This document shows positions 23,201 to 31,534 of a stretch of 64,000 bases of DNA, piece by piece. The DNA comes from Dolomedes plantarius (taxonomy: Eukaryota; Arthropoda; Arachnida; Araneae; Dolomedidae), in assembly GCA_907164885.2 (NCBI GenBank), contig OU015496.1, positions 186,585,781-186,649,780 on the forward strand, read 5' to 3'. Below the pieces are notes generated by a model. It was not told the origin of the DNA. It worked only from the letters and a program-made list of their open reading frames with translations, and did no database searches. Both the position numbers and the translations under genes were made by a program. Within the stretch, counting starts at the first letter, position 1, and each line of letters opens with the position of its first letter.

Positions 23201-25585
23201 TGGGGGATGCGATGACGCATCAAAAACAATACGTAATTTGCTCGTGGTTCGATTCTCGCGTATAACTTCCCTATGTGGCAAGTAAAATGTAACGTTTTCT
23301 TCACCTTGAACATCTGTTACTCGTTCTATGATATTTTGATTTAAGTAATCTTGTATTACATTTTGATATTCAAAAAATAGATCTGGATTTCTTTTAAACC
23401 GTTTTCTAAGTCGATCGAACCTTTGTTCTGCGATTTCCCAGTTATCATTCAAATCTGAAGTGTCATGTTTCCAAGGTAATCTAACTTTGTAGCGAGAATT
23501 TTCGTATGTTATATTGGATTCGAAATGTTTAAGTGCTTCATTTTCGGTTGAATCTAAATTTTCTTTTTCACTAATAAGTCCTGAATTTTCTAGACTCCAA
23601 AATTTTGTTATTTGTTTAGAAATTAGATCTTCCCCTACAATAACATTGAATGATAGAGAGACTTCATTCTGACTCTCCCTTCCTTGTAAACACCAACCGA
23701 AAATAGTCTCTACTGCGACAAGATTTTTATTCAAACGCTTAATGTGTCCCATGACAATATCATAATAATAGTCTGCTCCGATTAAAATGCCAATTGATTC
23801 TTCACTATCGAGGGAATCTGCGAGTATCAAATTCTTTAGTTGTCGAATTTGTCTAATTTCTTCTAATCTAGGAGTCGGAACGTTTGAGCCTGAAATTTGA
23901 TCCGTTACTAATAATTCAACTTCTATTCTAGAGTCAGAAGAACTTTTATGTTCCAAACTCAATTTAACCACGTCATAATTTCTTTGAATAGGTGTGGTGT
24001 TCCCAAAGGTGTAAACAGTTAATTTTTCTTTCCTAGTTACTTCGAGATTTAATTTGTTAGCTAATTCGCGTGTGACGAAACTTTTCATGCTACCCGTATC
24101 AAGAAGGAGCCTGGCAAACATTTTTTCTTTTCCTGCTTTAATTTTTATCGTGCAGGTCTGCAGAAGTATCACATTGTTAACATGCGAAACGGCGGAAACA
24201 ATTTTTTCACTTCGTGGTTCAACTTGTGTTTCAATTTTTGAAATTGAAGAAACCTCACATTTATCAGCTTCCGAATTTTTGACTGCCGTGTTTGATTTAA
24301 AACATATACCTTCATAGTGTTTGCCCCCACAGATCCTACAAGCCTTTGTTTGTCGATAAGGGCAAAATGCAATTTTATGTTTCAAAGACGTGCACAAAAA
24401 ACATCTATTGCTCTGCTTTAAAATGTCTCTTTTTTCATTTACTGTAAACACTCCGCAGTTTTCCGATAAGTGTTCCTGAGAACAAAAAATACACTTCCGG
24501 TTTGGTAATGTTGTCGCAATAAATTCATGTGTGGTAACCGACGGTTTTTGTTTTGAATATTTGTTAAAGTCTTTTCTTTTAACATTAGAATTCCACGTAT
24601 ACTTTGAGTCAAATTTGTTATATGTGTTCTTGTATTCCAGAAGTTGTTTTGATTTGTGAGAAAGCGACAAACAGGAGATTTTTTCCCGGGATTCTATCTC
24701 AGTCCGTAAAAATTTGAGAAAATTGTCTAAATTAAAAGTTCGACTATCTATATTAGTACGATGGAACTCCAAAGCAATATCGTTGGGAATGGTTTTCAAC
24801 AAAACCGGAATTAACATGTTAGAATAGGATTCTTGTTTTACATCGAGAGAGGAAAGACTTCTAATTTGAACATTTATTGTGTCATACAATTTTCTTAATT
24901 TTGTTACATCATTCGAGTTTTGTACAGGGTTTAAATTCAAGAGATTTGACATATGCATATTGATTATCAACTGGCTTTGACCAAATCTATTGGTAAGAAT
25001 CTCTACAGCCGAATCATAATTGGATTCTGAAATCGAAAATCCATCAATAGAACTTGCTGCATTTCCACCTAAATACGATTTTAAATAGTTGAACTTCTCT
25101 ACTTTTGAAAGCATTGTATTTTCATGAATTGTAATTTTAAATGAATTCCAAAAGTTGCTCCATTCATTACAATCGCCATAAAACTTTTGTATCGACATTT
25201 TGGGTAATTTAACATTACTTTCAGATTCTTTTTCTTTTTTACTTCCGATTTCTGAATGCGAGTCGCTAGAAATATTTAAGTTCAATTTTTGAGATTCGAC
25301 GTTCTTGAAATAACGTTTGATTTTTGATTTCGTTATTATTATTGTATCACTATATTCCATGGAAGTTACAATATCTAATTCTAATTTACCATCCTCATTT
25401 TTAATCAAACTTTGGATTTTTTCATCTAAATCCCGAATTTCTATCTCTTTCGAACTTAAAAGTTCAAAACAATCATCCAATCCTGATTTATCCTGGTCTT
25501 CAATCAATTTATCAACATTTTTAACGATATTCGTGATGGAAGAACGTAAAGTAGCTCTTCTTTTGTTTAACGCCTTGACATCCAT
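20258..25585 (-). CDS. BEL/Pao Gag-Pol polyprotein
   Basis: One frame encodes the whole polyprotein: structural Gag, protease, reverse transcriptase, RNase H and integrase. The frame opens at 25666, but the Met 28 codons in (25585, followed by DVKALNKRR) is the likelier start, giving 1775 residues. Positions are from the first Met of the open frame. DUF1759-type Gag is at about 154-330. Three zinc knuckles start at Cys392, Cys422 and Cys443. The protease has DTG at 523-525. Reverse transcriptase is at about 810-1000 with YVDD at 937-940. RNase H candidates are Asp1124, Glu1168 and Asp1197. Integrase has a zinc site (His1435, His1440, Cys1470, Cys1473), then Asp1505, Asp1567 and Glu1617. A C-terminal DUF5641-like domain is at about 1710-1800. 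No stop or frameshift breaks it. Gag and Pol share one frame, as in many BEL elements. The product would act in cytoplasmic particles and then in the nucleus. Confidence 0.95.
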   Translation of the reverse strand: MDVKALNKRRATLRSSITNIVKNVDKLIEDQDKSGLDDCFELLSSKEIEIRDLDEKIQSLIKNEDGKLELDIVTSMEYSDTIIITKSKIKRYFKNVESQKLNLNISSDSHSEIGSKKEKESESNVKLPKMSIQKFYGDCNEWSNFWNSFKITIHENTMLSKVEKFNYLKSYLGGNAASSIDGFSISESNYDSAVEILTNRFGQSQLIINMHMSNLLNLNPVQNSNDVTKLRKLYDTINVQIRSLSSLDVKQESYSNMLIPVLLKTIPNDIALEFHRTNIDSRTFNLDNFLKFLRTEIESREKISCLSLSHKSKQLLEYKNTYNKFDSKYTWNSNVKRKDFNKYSKQKPSVTTHEFIATTLPNRKCIFCSQEHLSENCGVFTVNEKRDILKQSNRCFLCTSLKHKIAFCPYRQTKACRICGGKHYEGICFKSNTAVKNSEADKCEVSSISKIETQVEPRSEKIVSAVSHVNNVILLQTCTIKIKAGKEKMFARLLLDTGSMKSFVTRELANKLNLEVTRKEKLTVYTFGNTTPIQRNYDVVKLSLEHKSSSDSRIEVELLVTDQISGSNVPTPRLEEIRQIRQLKNLILADSLDSEESIGILIGADYYYDIVMGHIKRLNKNLVAVETIFGWCLQGRESQNEVSLSFNVIVGEDLISKQITKFWSLENSGLISEKENLDSTENEALKHFESNITYENSRYKVRLPWKHDTSDLNDNWEIAEQRFDRLRKRFKRNPDLFFEYQNVIQDYLNQNIIERVTDVQGEENVTFYLPHREVIRENRTTSKLRIVFDASSHPPGSNSLNDCLHVGPNLYPEIFDILLRFRYNPIAFTADIRQAFLQILIDERDRDVTRFLFSEIPSDETIPPNIYRFTRVLFGMNCSPFLLAATIRYHLKKYREVYPTTVDLLDDNIYVDDAIGSQLTVRETLTTTLESIKIFKEASMHLHKFRTNSKELHELWIKEGIVSDEDPETFDKENLPFKVLGMAWDNSNDLLYFDVRSLLSFLSKPIETKRFILQVLGRIFDPLGILGPFTVRIKCLIQRIWSSRIDWDEPLPEDLTSQWRNWCEEIPQMAEFSIPRHYFFKFSNFDVQNIELHCFSDASTKAYGTVAYLRFTTNNNEIKTAFVASKNRVAPLKALTLPRLELMGALLSAKLSNNILKSIKLNIPCFFWTDSTIVYFWIRKQPATFKPFVKNRVEEIQKLTPPQNWHYCPGVDNPADLVSRGTKISKLTNEPIWTQGPRWLQLSPDLWPKLDLTDTIDETKLEYRKKSTDVHQLECTTVNIDDLFDLSKYSNLEKLLRVTAWIKRFVSKLRKCSSVEGTLKTEELLEAENFWIRSEQKTFFAEEYKSLIEGKPIDKNSPLYNFVPYIDEKGIMRLGGRLEFSDFTLGNKHPIILPKNSRLTYLIVRKQHEKTMHGGTAATLAKVRSRFWVPKGRQLVKKTIKSCLICQKYSAKPADQMTAPLPKDRILESPPFAVCGVDFAGPVYVKNSKDTQKSYITLFTCAVTRAIHLELVSNMSTESFLLAFRRFLSRRGNCKIIYSDNAKTFKKAKKEVENFSRILEDDVFKNFIAKERTQWKFIIERAAWWGGFYERLVRSVKNCLRKVIGKALLTFEEMSTLLVEVETVLNSRPLSYVYNENDEPQPLTPMCFLNFGRTDPTYPLTFAEIIGIETTRKTLLKRKRYQELLLKQLWSKWKQQYLLDLRTAHSLKNPDFQPELKLGDVVLIQGDSKNKLLWKLGKIIKAVPGRDGKVRSYELKTGNGTLKRTAQHLYPLELY

Positions 25586-25711
25586 AATAAATAAAGTATC
25601 AAAAACTTTACCTTTGGCAGTTTTCGCATAAAATGCTATCCAATTGCTTGAAAATATCACGAACACACAACGATTACTAAATATTTTTACTCTATACTAA
25701 ACTATTAGGTT

Positions 25712-25729
25712 CCCGAGACCGATGCACCA
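25712..25729 (-). other. Primer-binding site, tRNA-Gly-like
   Basis: Directly after the 5' LTR the minus strand reads TGGTGCATCGG, complementary to the 3' end of animal tRNA-Gly(GCC) (…CCGATGCACCA, recalled from memory). The match then continues imperfectly (TCTCGGGAA). The decayed BEL copy has a longer match at 38094-38111. Confidence 0.75.
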
Positions 25730-26074
25730 TGAAGAAATTTAACTACTATATTCTACTAGAAACTAAACAAAGGAGTGGGAAATCTTCAAAACGAAAGTGG
25801 TGCAAAGTTTAAATCATCTTTACATATTTTTTAATGAATTTAATATATTTACATATTTACAAGAAGATAATAATAGGCTGGAAAGCCTCTACATTAACTA
25901 AATTCGAAAGAATAGACATATTATGGGATCTTAATCCCTTTCAAAGAAATCTACATTCTAACAACTGATTCAACACTCTATATTAAGACAAGAACAAGCG
26001 AATTCTAAACATTTGAGAATAAAATCAAACCGATGGGCTTACAGCGCCATCTCTTGACATATTATTTCTCTACA
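25730..26074 (-). repeat. 5' LTR of the BEL element
   Basis: 345 bp, indistinguishable by eye from the other LTR. In the element's orientation this is the promoter-bearing copy. I could not pin down a TATA box or start site. Confidence 0.93.
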
Positions 26075-27176
26075 AAGGAAAAAAACGTCAAATTGGAGCC
26101 TCAAGTGGGACAAAAATTCCAAACAAGTATCCAAGGAAAAAGCGGACATCTTCGACTATTGCAAAGGTTCGTTGTTTAATGTTAAAAGAAAATCCCCCTA
26201 GTCAAAGGACAGTTGCAAAATCATTAAAATGCTCGGTGTCCACTGTAAACAAAATGATAAACGTTGATTTAAATCTTAAGAAATCGAAAAAACGCAATGT
26301 GCAGCGTCTTCTGCCAAATCATATCGCTGAACGCAGGACACGCTGCAGAATTCTATATGAGAAACACTTATCCAAAGAAAAATGGAAAACAATTGTCACA
26401 ATAGATGAATCATGGGTGTATTTAAATGATTGCAACAAAAAAAGAGCCATTTATTATCATAAAAGGGGAGAAAAAAATTTAAGTACATGGTTCAAAGAAT
26501 CGAAAGAAAGTTTTTCTAAGGGATTCATGATTGTTGCTGGTTTTTCTTATAATGGCAAGTTAAAAATAAAAAGAGTGGAAAAAAATGTCAAGATTAACTC
26601 CAAATACTATCAGGAACATATTTTATCGCCAATTTTTCTGAATGAAATACCATCGCTTTACCCACAGTGCCATCAATCTGTGAGACTCCATCAGGACAAA
26701 GCTAGCAGTCACACATCAAAATCCACTCTAAATTTCCTAAAAGAAATGGAACAAAAAACTGGTATCAAGGCCATACCCTTCACTGATATCCCTACTAAAT
26801 CTCCCGATGTATCACCTATGGATTTTTGTGCTTTCGGACTTTTAAAATCTGCATTATCCAAACGTCGTCCTAAAACCCTTACAGGACTGTGGAAAGCTGT
26901 TCAGGAGGAATGGGATAGAATACCTCTTCTGACACTTCAAAAGGCATTATTATCCTGGAAATTGCGGTGTCGAAAGATAGTTGAGATTAAGGGATGTCAA
27001 ATAGAACATTTAAAACACAAGAATTTTATGTAATTTAGTTTTGTGAATACAATATACATTGTCTAAAAAATGTGTGAACAGCCTCTGTACAAAAAACAAA
27101 AATAATTGTTTGAAACTCGACTTACGACCAACTCAACTTACGACCAATGTCTCGGTCGTAAGTCGAGGAATATGTA

Positions 27177-27424
27177 CGTTTGTACTACGAAAACATTCAA
27201 AGGGGTGTGGTGAGGTTCAAGCTTTGCTTATTATTGCTGACAAGGACGAAGGGGGGGGATCAGAGCAGCGGTTACGTAAGACAGAAAATATCTATACATT
27301 TTTACTTAGACATATACAATTACTTTATTGATTGAAAAAAAAAAATCATTTGGTCTATGAAACAGCCACAAGAAATTTGTCAAATCTTACATAAGCAAAA
27401 AAACCTAATCGGCACTGTATATAC
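27177..27424. other. Unassigned sequence
   Basis: Flank to the right of Tigger copy A, with no feature recognised. It differs from the right flank of copy B. Confidence 0.4.
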
Positions 27425-28148
27425 CAGAGGTGGGGAACGCGCGGCCTCCGTGATCTTCTCTTGCGGCCTTCATAAAAGCTAGCACTTGTATTAATTAATA
27501 TTTAATTATATAGATCACAACAATTTCCAAAATAATAGAATTAAATAAAGAACGGCATGAATGTATGTACAGTGTCGGCCAAAATTAAGTTGACATTTTG
27601 AAATTGTTGTCTAAATTCAATTGTATATTTATCCAAACAATTGTATATATATGAATGCTACAATTGTATATTTATCTAAATGAGCTTCGTTTACCTTGAT
27701 TGTATGATACGTTAACTACACTTTATATGTAATTTAATGCTCAGAGTTTCTTAGCACTACTACCAGACATGTTATATGATCTCTACACAAAAAACATTTT
27801 CTTACTATTATTGTTGTGACTGACTCCATGTACGTTAAAACGTATTATTTTTCTGCAAAAAAAAAAAAATAATAATAATTAATGATTAATGTTATAACAA
27901 GTTTTTATCCTTAAGTGAATACAAAAATATTTTATATTGTAACTTTTTATGCCAAATAATAAATAAATAAAGAAGGACTTAATTTTTTTTTGCTATTTTT
28001 CTGTATAATGCACCAAATTGTTAAAACTATATCTAACTATAATAATTTCATAAAAGTCGCATTTATAGGTTCATCAACTTGTGCGGCCTCCTTTATTACT
28101 GCCTAATTTACATGTGGCCTCTAATGGTTAAAAGGTTCCCCACCTCTG
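27425..28148. mobile_element. hAT-like non-autonomous element (CAGAGGTGGGGAAC), 724 bp
   Basis: CAGAGGTGGGGAACG and GTTCCCCACCTCTG are inverse ends. GCGGCCTCC recurs inside both ends. The 8-bp flanks (GTATATAC and GTCTCTGG) agree at only four positions. The interior is AT-rich and non-coding. Confidence 0.72.
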
Positions 28149-29690
28149 GTCTCTGGTATAAACATTCGAAGGAAAACAAATTTGATTCCCAGAACACATT
28201 TATCTTGATAAGTTCGAAATAAAATCCAAAAAAGTTCCAGGTTATTGACTCTCTTTGGTACTAACATTAGTGAGCACAAGCCATCCCAAGTCTGGCGAGG
28301 AAGGCCGGTATTTCGGTAAGTCAAAGGAGTCATAAATTTGTCAACTATAAAGGGACGGATGCCGGCCGCTCGCCGCGAGTCTTTTTACCATTGTATCCTT
28401 TTCAGAGGGCCGCAGACCCTGGTTGCTGCAAGACAAGGAAATTACAGGATATAATTTACAAAAACTCTATGATACTAAACACACAAAAAAATAAGCAAAA
28501 AAAAGAAATACTGTAAAGCAAACTAAACCACAAATAAAAACGGCAAGAATCAAAAGCGAAGAAGAAAAAAATCGCCTACTAAATAATACTCAAAACTATC
28601 AAAATAATTAAAACAGACAGCATTTGTCTACTTTTGTGTATGCCACGACTGAGTCTCTATTTCACGGAGCTCCGCCGATTCCATTAAAAACTTCGTTACA
28701 AAGGAAATTCGTTGGAAAAAAAATATGTTCCGAAATTTATTATTAAAATCTCTATAAAAATAGCATTTTAAAATCTTTTGTAAAATTAACTTCTTAGCCT
28801 CTGAAAATAATGAAAAAGTTCTTGAATCCTAGTTTCTATTTTAATCGATTTTATCGCTTGAATGTTTCATGCGGTATTGCAATATGCTAATTTCAAGCAA
28901 TAGGTTAAGAAGAAAGCGATTGCATTGGGTAAATCTAATTTGTGTGTTCACTTGATTTCATCACATTCGATATTCATGGTACAGTAAAACCTCGTTTATC
29001 CGGATCAGATTAGTAGACATTATTTTTACCACGCTTTTATTAACTTGCTTTCTTGTTTGTGTGTTTGCGTGTGTGTTTGTCAAGTACAAATCTTGCAATC
29101 GATTTTTAACTAACTTCCCGACTAGATAGACATTTGAAACTTGTAGAATAGCTCAGAACACGATGACAATGCATTTTTAATACTTTTGGCCATCTTTAAG
29201 CAGAATTAAATTAATTGTCAGTTATTTTCAGTTAATTTTGTTTTGTAGACTAGTGCAGCCATCTATTGGCCGGAACGGGAACGAAAAGTTATATGCAAGT
29301 TAACTTCCGATTAACTTCATTTTCTTTCAAGTTGATGGGATAATTCATCAAAGAAATTTTAAAAAAGTATTTATTAATACATAGAATTGTCAAGTTTATA
29401 TGATTCAACAGAAAATTTAAAAAAATGGTATATAAAAAGTTCTTTTTATCTTGTAATTATTATTTAATGTTCACATTAGATGACAATTTTTAACTATGAT
29501 AGCAAGAACGTAACTACAAGTACGCCAAATATTCTCTTTTTAGTTTGATTCAATGTACAGTTCCTGCATAGAATGCACAATAAATTATGGTAATAAAATC
29601 CTTTTTGTTGAGTTTGAGAAATCTTTACTAGACTTATCAATTCTTTGTTAAGAAATTATATGAAAAGTTATTTTTATATTTTTGTTTTGA
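28149..29690. other. Unassigned sequence with a lone Tigger-type end
   Basis: CAGTAAAACCTCGTTTATCC at 28983 looks like a pogo/Tigger terminus, but I found no partner. The rest is AT-rich with no supported gene. Confidence 0.4.
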
Positions 29691-29904
29691 AAAATTATGT
29701 TTCAAAGGTTTAATTATTCCAGTAATCACCGAATTATAGAAATCAGTGCCTATCGAAAGCTCTATATCTTGGTTTTGATTCTGTCTATGTGTCTGCTAAT
29801 TGCAAACCTTATAACTTTTTCAGATCATTTAACTGTTCCACACCAGAGGGAAACGTATGTGCAGTTGTTGTTTCCAATCCCCTTGGTGTAGGAAAGCATA
29901 CACC

Positions 29905-29934
29905 AAGATTTGAGGACCTAGGTCCTCAAATCTT
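29905..29934. repeat. Perfect 30-bp palindrome
   Basis: AAGATTTGAGGACCT is followed immediately by its exact inverse with no spacer. It lies within the decayed BEL segment, just before the SINE insertion. Confidence 0.95.
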
Positions 29935-29944
29935 ATGTCCTTGG

Positions 29945-30608
29945 CGAAGGGTAGTAAGCAACTTCATTTTAAGGCAAGGTAACACCAGGGCCATAGGCAT
30001 AGCGTGCTTCTAACTTTTAGGGGGGGGGGGGCACGAATTGAATTCAGTTACAGTTATGTTTGAGTACTAATCAAAAATTATACAATGAGAAAAATAAATA
30101 TAATACAAATAAAATGAGAAAAAATATAGCATCGAATTTTTCTTATAGATCATATCATTGTTAAAAACTATGTTAAGGCTAAAGACATAATCGGAATCTT
30201 CAGTTTCACAGTTTGAAAAAGGTGGAAAAAAACCAACTTTCTTCAATTTTCCGATTTTAACTGAACTTCTATTAACGTTTTAATTTATTTCAGGTTTAGT
30301 TGGGGGGGGGGGGGGCACGTGCCTCCCTTGCTCCCCCGACGCTACGCCTGTGACCAGGTCAAGTCTGACTTGACCTCGAAGAACATCGGTCCCGTAATTT
30401 TGAACCGAGTCAAGTGACGAGACCGGAACACTTGACCCTGCACCTCCAGAGGTAAATTTGAGAACTTGGAGGACATTGTAGCCACGACCTAATTTACGTG
30501 CCCCGGCCACCATTAGTGAACACGGCGGTGGATTTGCAGCGACGAGCATCGAACTAGGGACGTTCAGATCACTGGCCCGCTACTCTTGCCAACTGGGCCA
30601 CCGCTCCC
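29945..30608 (-). repeat. tRNA-derived SINE (family B) copy 2, split by a hAT MITE
   Basis: The right part (30353-30608) matches the SINE at 34494-34861, including CGTAATTTTGAACCGAGTC and a degraded B box. The 5' end on the minus strand reads GGGAGCGGTGGCCCAGTTGG, an A-box region. An imperfect flank repeat (TTATGTCCTTG at 29933, TTATGTTCCGTTG at 30610) suggests its target duplication. The left boundary is approximate. Confidence 0.72.
29992..30352. mobile_element. hAT-like MITE (CATAGGC family), 361 bp, inverted relative of 12652-13102
   Basis: Ends CATAGGCATAGCG and CGCTACGCCTGTG are flanked by ACCAGGGC (29984-29991) and ACCAGGTC (30353-30360), 7 of 8 equal. The body matches 12652-13102 in reverse orientation. 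It sits inside the SINE. Confidence 0.85.
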
Positions 30609-30765
30609 TTTATGTTCCGTTGTAACACTATGAATTTCTAAAGCTTCGATTTCGATTATCTTGTTGGGAATTTGTCCAACTTAACTCGAACCACATTAAC
30701 AGTTTTTCTAATGGGTTGTTATTTCCGAAAGAAAATACCGAAAGACTTGAATCCAAATGAAGAAA

Positions 30766-31022
30766 TTAGGTTAGATTCTTTGAATCTAACCTTGAGAGTG
30801 TTTACGTTTGACTTGTCAAATATTAGCCATGTAAACACCTTCACGAGTGCTTAGGTATTAACAAATAAACCTAAGCTAAAATCACTCTCAAAAACGCTAA
30901 AATATATAGTCTATGCACATCCAGTAGAGTATCAGTATAGCGACTTCCTTTATTAAACGTCATTTATAAAATATCAGCAAAAATGGAGCAATATTAATTA
31001 CACCATAGGGGTCGTTCAAGTA
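30766..31022. repeat. Left extension of Tigger-like copy B
   Basis: Same segment as 17688-18135 but with an empty CCTTCACG site. It abuts the Tigger left end at 31023. It begins exactly where the decayed BEL protease frame is broken. Confidence 0.8.
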
Positions 31023-31295
31023 CAGATATTCCTCGACTTACGACCGAAATATTTTAATAAATTTTTTTACAAAAATACTGTTCTTTGAATATACAGTACA
31101 TACCTATATGTATTACATAGTTATTAAATATATGATGCAATATTCTGCAATACTGCAAAATTTTATCGCGATAATAAAGATGTTGTGATGCAATAGTTTC
31201 GGTATCCACACGATAAATCAAATAAACCTTCATTGGCGTCAGAAATGGCTTCAGCTTTTCATTATATTAATAAAGGACTACAACAGTAATAAGCA

Positions 31296-31481
31296 ATGAC
31301 TCCAAATGAAGATAGATTCACTAGTGTAAATCGTCGTATTCAGGAAAATCTGGCTTGCTACCAGACAATATACAAGGAAAAGAAGACGCAAACTGTTCAA
31401 ACTATCTTGGATAACTTTGTTAAAAAACTTTCAACGTATCTTCTGTCACAAATTCTGAACCAGTGGATTGTACTAACATAA
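31296..31481 (+). pseudogene. Tigger-like transposase C-terminal remnant (copy B)
   Basis: 61 codons open from an ATG. The end QTVQTILDNFVKK resembles the C-terminal tail of pogo/Tigger transposases. The DDE catalytic domain is absent, so the element depended on an enzyme encoded elsewhere. Confidence 0.55.
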
Positions 31482-31534
31482 GTAGTGATGACGAAGAATA
31501 CATCATTTATGTCTTCTCAATAAAGTACAATCTA

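Larger units (their letters stand above)
19485..26074 (-). mobile_element. Complete BEL/Pao LTR retrotransposon, 6590 bp
   Basis: Two 345-bp direct repeats that I read as identical (19485-19829, 25730-26074) bound a single long reading frame on the minus strand. The 4-bp duplications AAGG (19481-19484, 26075-26078) flank it, and each LTR starts and ends with TG/CA. A tRNA-Gly-like primer site and a purine-rich tract sit next to the 5' and 3' LTRs. All catalytic motifs are present, so it is structurally complete and recent. Confidence 0.95.
19336..27033 (+). pseudogene. DD41D transposase, intact except for the BEL insertion
   Basis: The 5' part is 19336-19484 (or from the upstream ATG at 19279) and the rest is 26079-27033. 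Taken together, the lengths (149 and 955 nt) make an uninterrupted frame of about 367 codons (386 from the upstream ATG), which suits a Tc1/mariner enzyme. Motifs: N-terminal helix-turn-helix (LTKQWFEGYIYALSEEKYAY region), a basic PRKKRTSS stretch between the two DNA-binding domains, second helix-turn-helix SQRTVAKSLKCSVSTV, and catalytic Asp residues in TIDESW, HQDKASSH and SPDVSPMD. There are 41 residues between the second and third Asp. Family knowledge: DD41D elements (rosa/Visitor-type in the literature, as I recall) are a minor lineage between Tc1 and mariner. Confidence 0.88.
19192..27087 (+). mobile_element. DD41D element, copy 2, split by BEL retrotransposon
   Basis: The inverted ends CAGAGGCTGTTCGCACATTT and the inverse of TGTGTGAACAGCCTCTG are flanked by TA (19190-19191, 27088-27089). 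Subtracting the BEL element and one AAGG leaves about 1.3 kb, the family length. The transposase frame is continuous across the insertion site. Confidence 0.92.
18136..27174 (+). mobile_element. Tigger-like element copy A, host of a nested stack
   Basis: Left end CAGGTATTCCTCGACTTACG and right end inverse CGTAAGTCGAGGAATATG are flanked by TA (18134-18135, 27175-27176). Copy B at 31023-34109 has the same termini and body. The body here is interrupted by a hAT MITE (18722) and a DD41D element (19192) that itself holds a BEL element. Without inserts it is only about 0.7 kb. Confidence 0.82.

Noticed and set aside
21471..25631. Plus-strand and other-frame open frames opposite the BEL polyprotein
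   Set aside because: They are antisense or off-frame shadows of a clearly coding minus-strand frame.
27425..28148. A clean hAT insertion with 8-bp duplication
   Set aside because: The termini are inverse, but the flanking octamers agree at only four positions, so I kept it as hAT-like without claiming a duplication.
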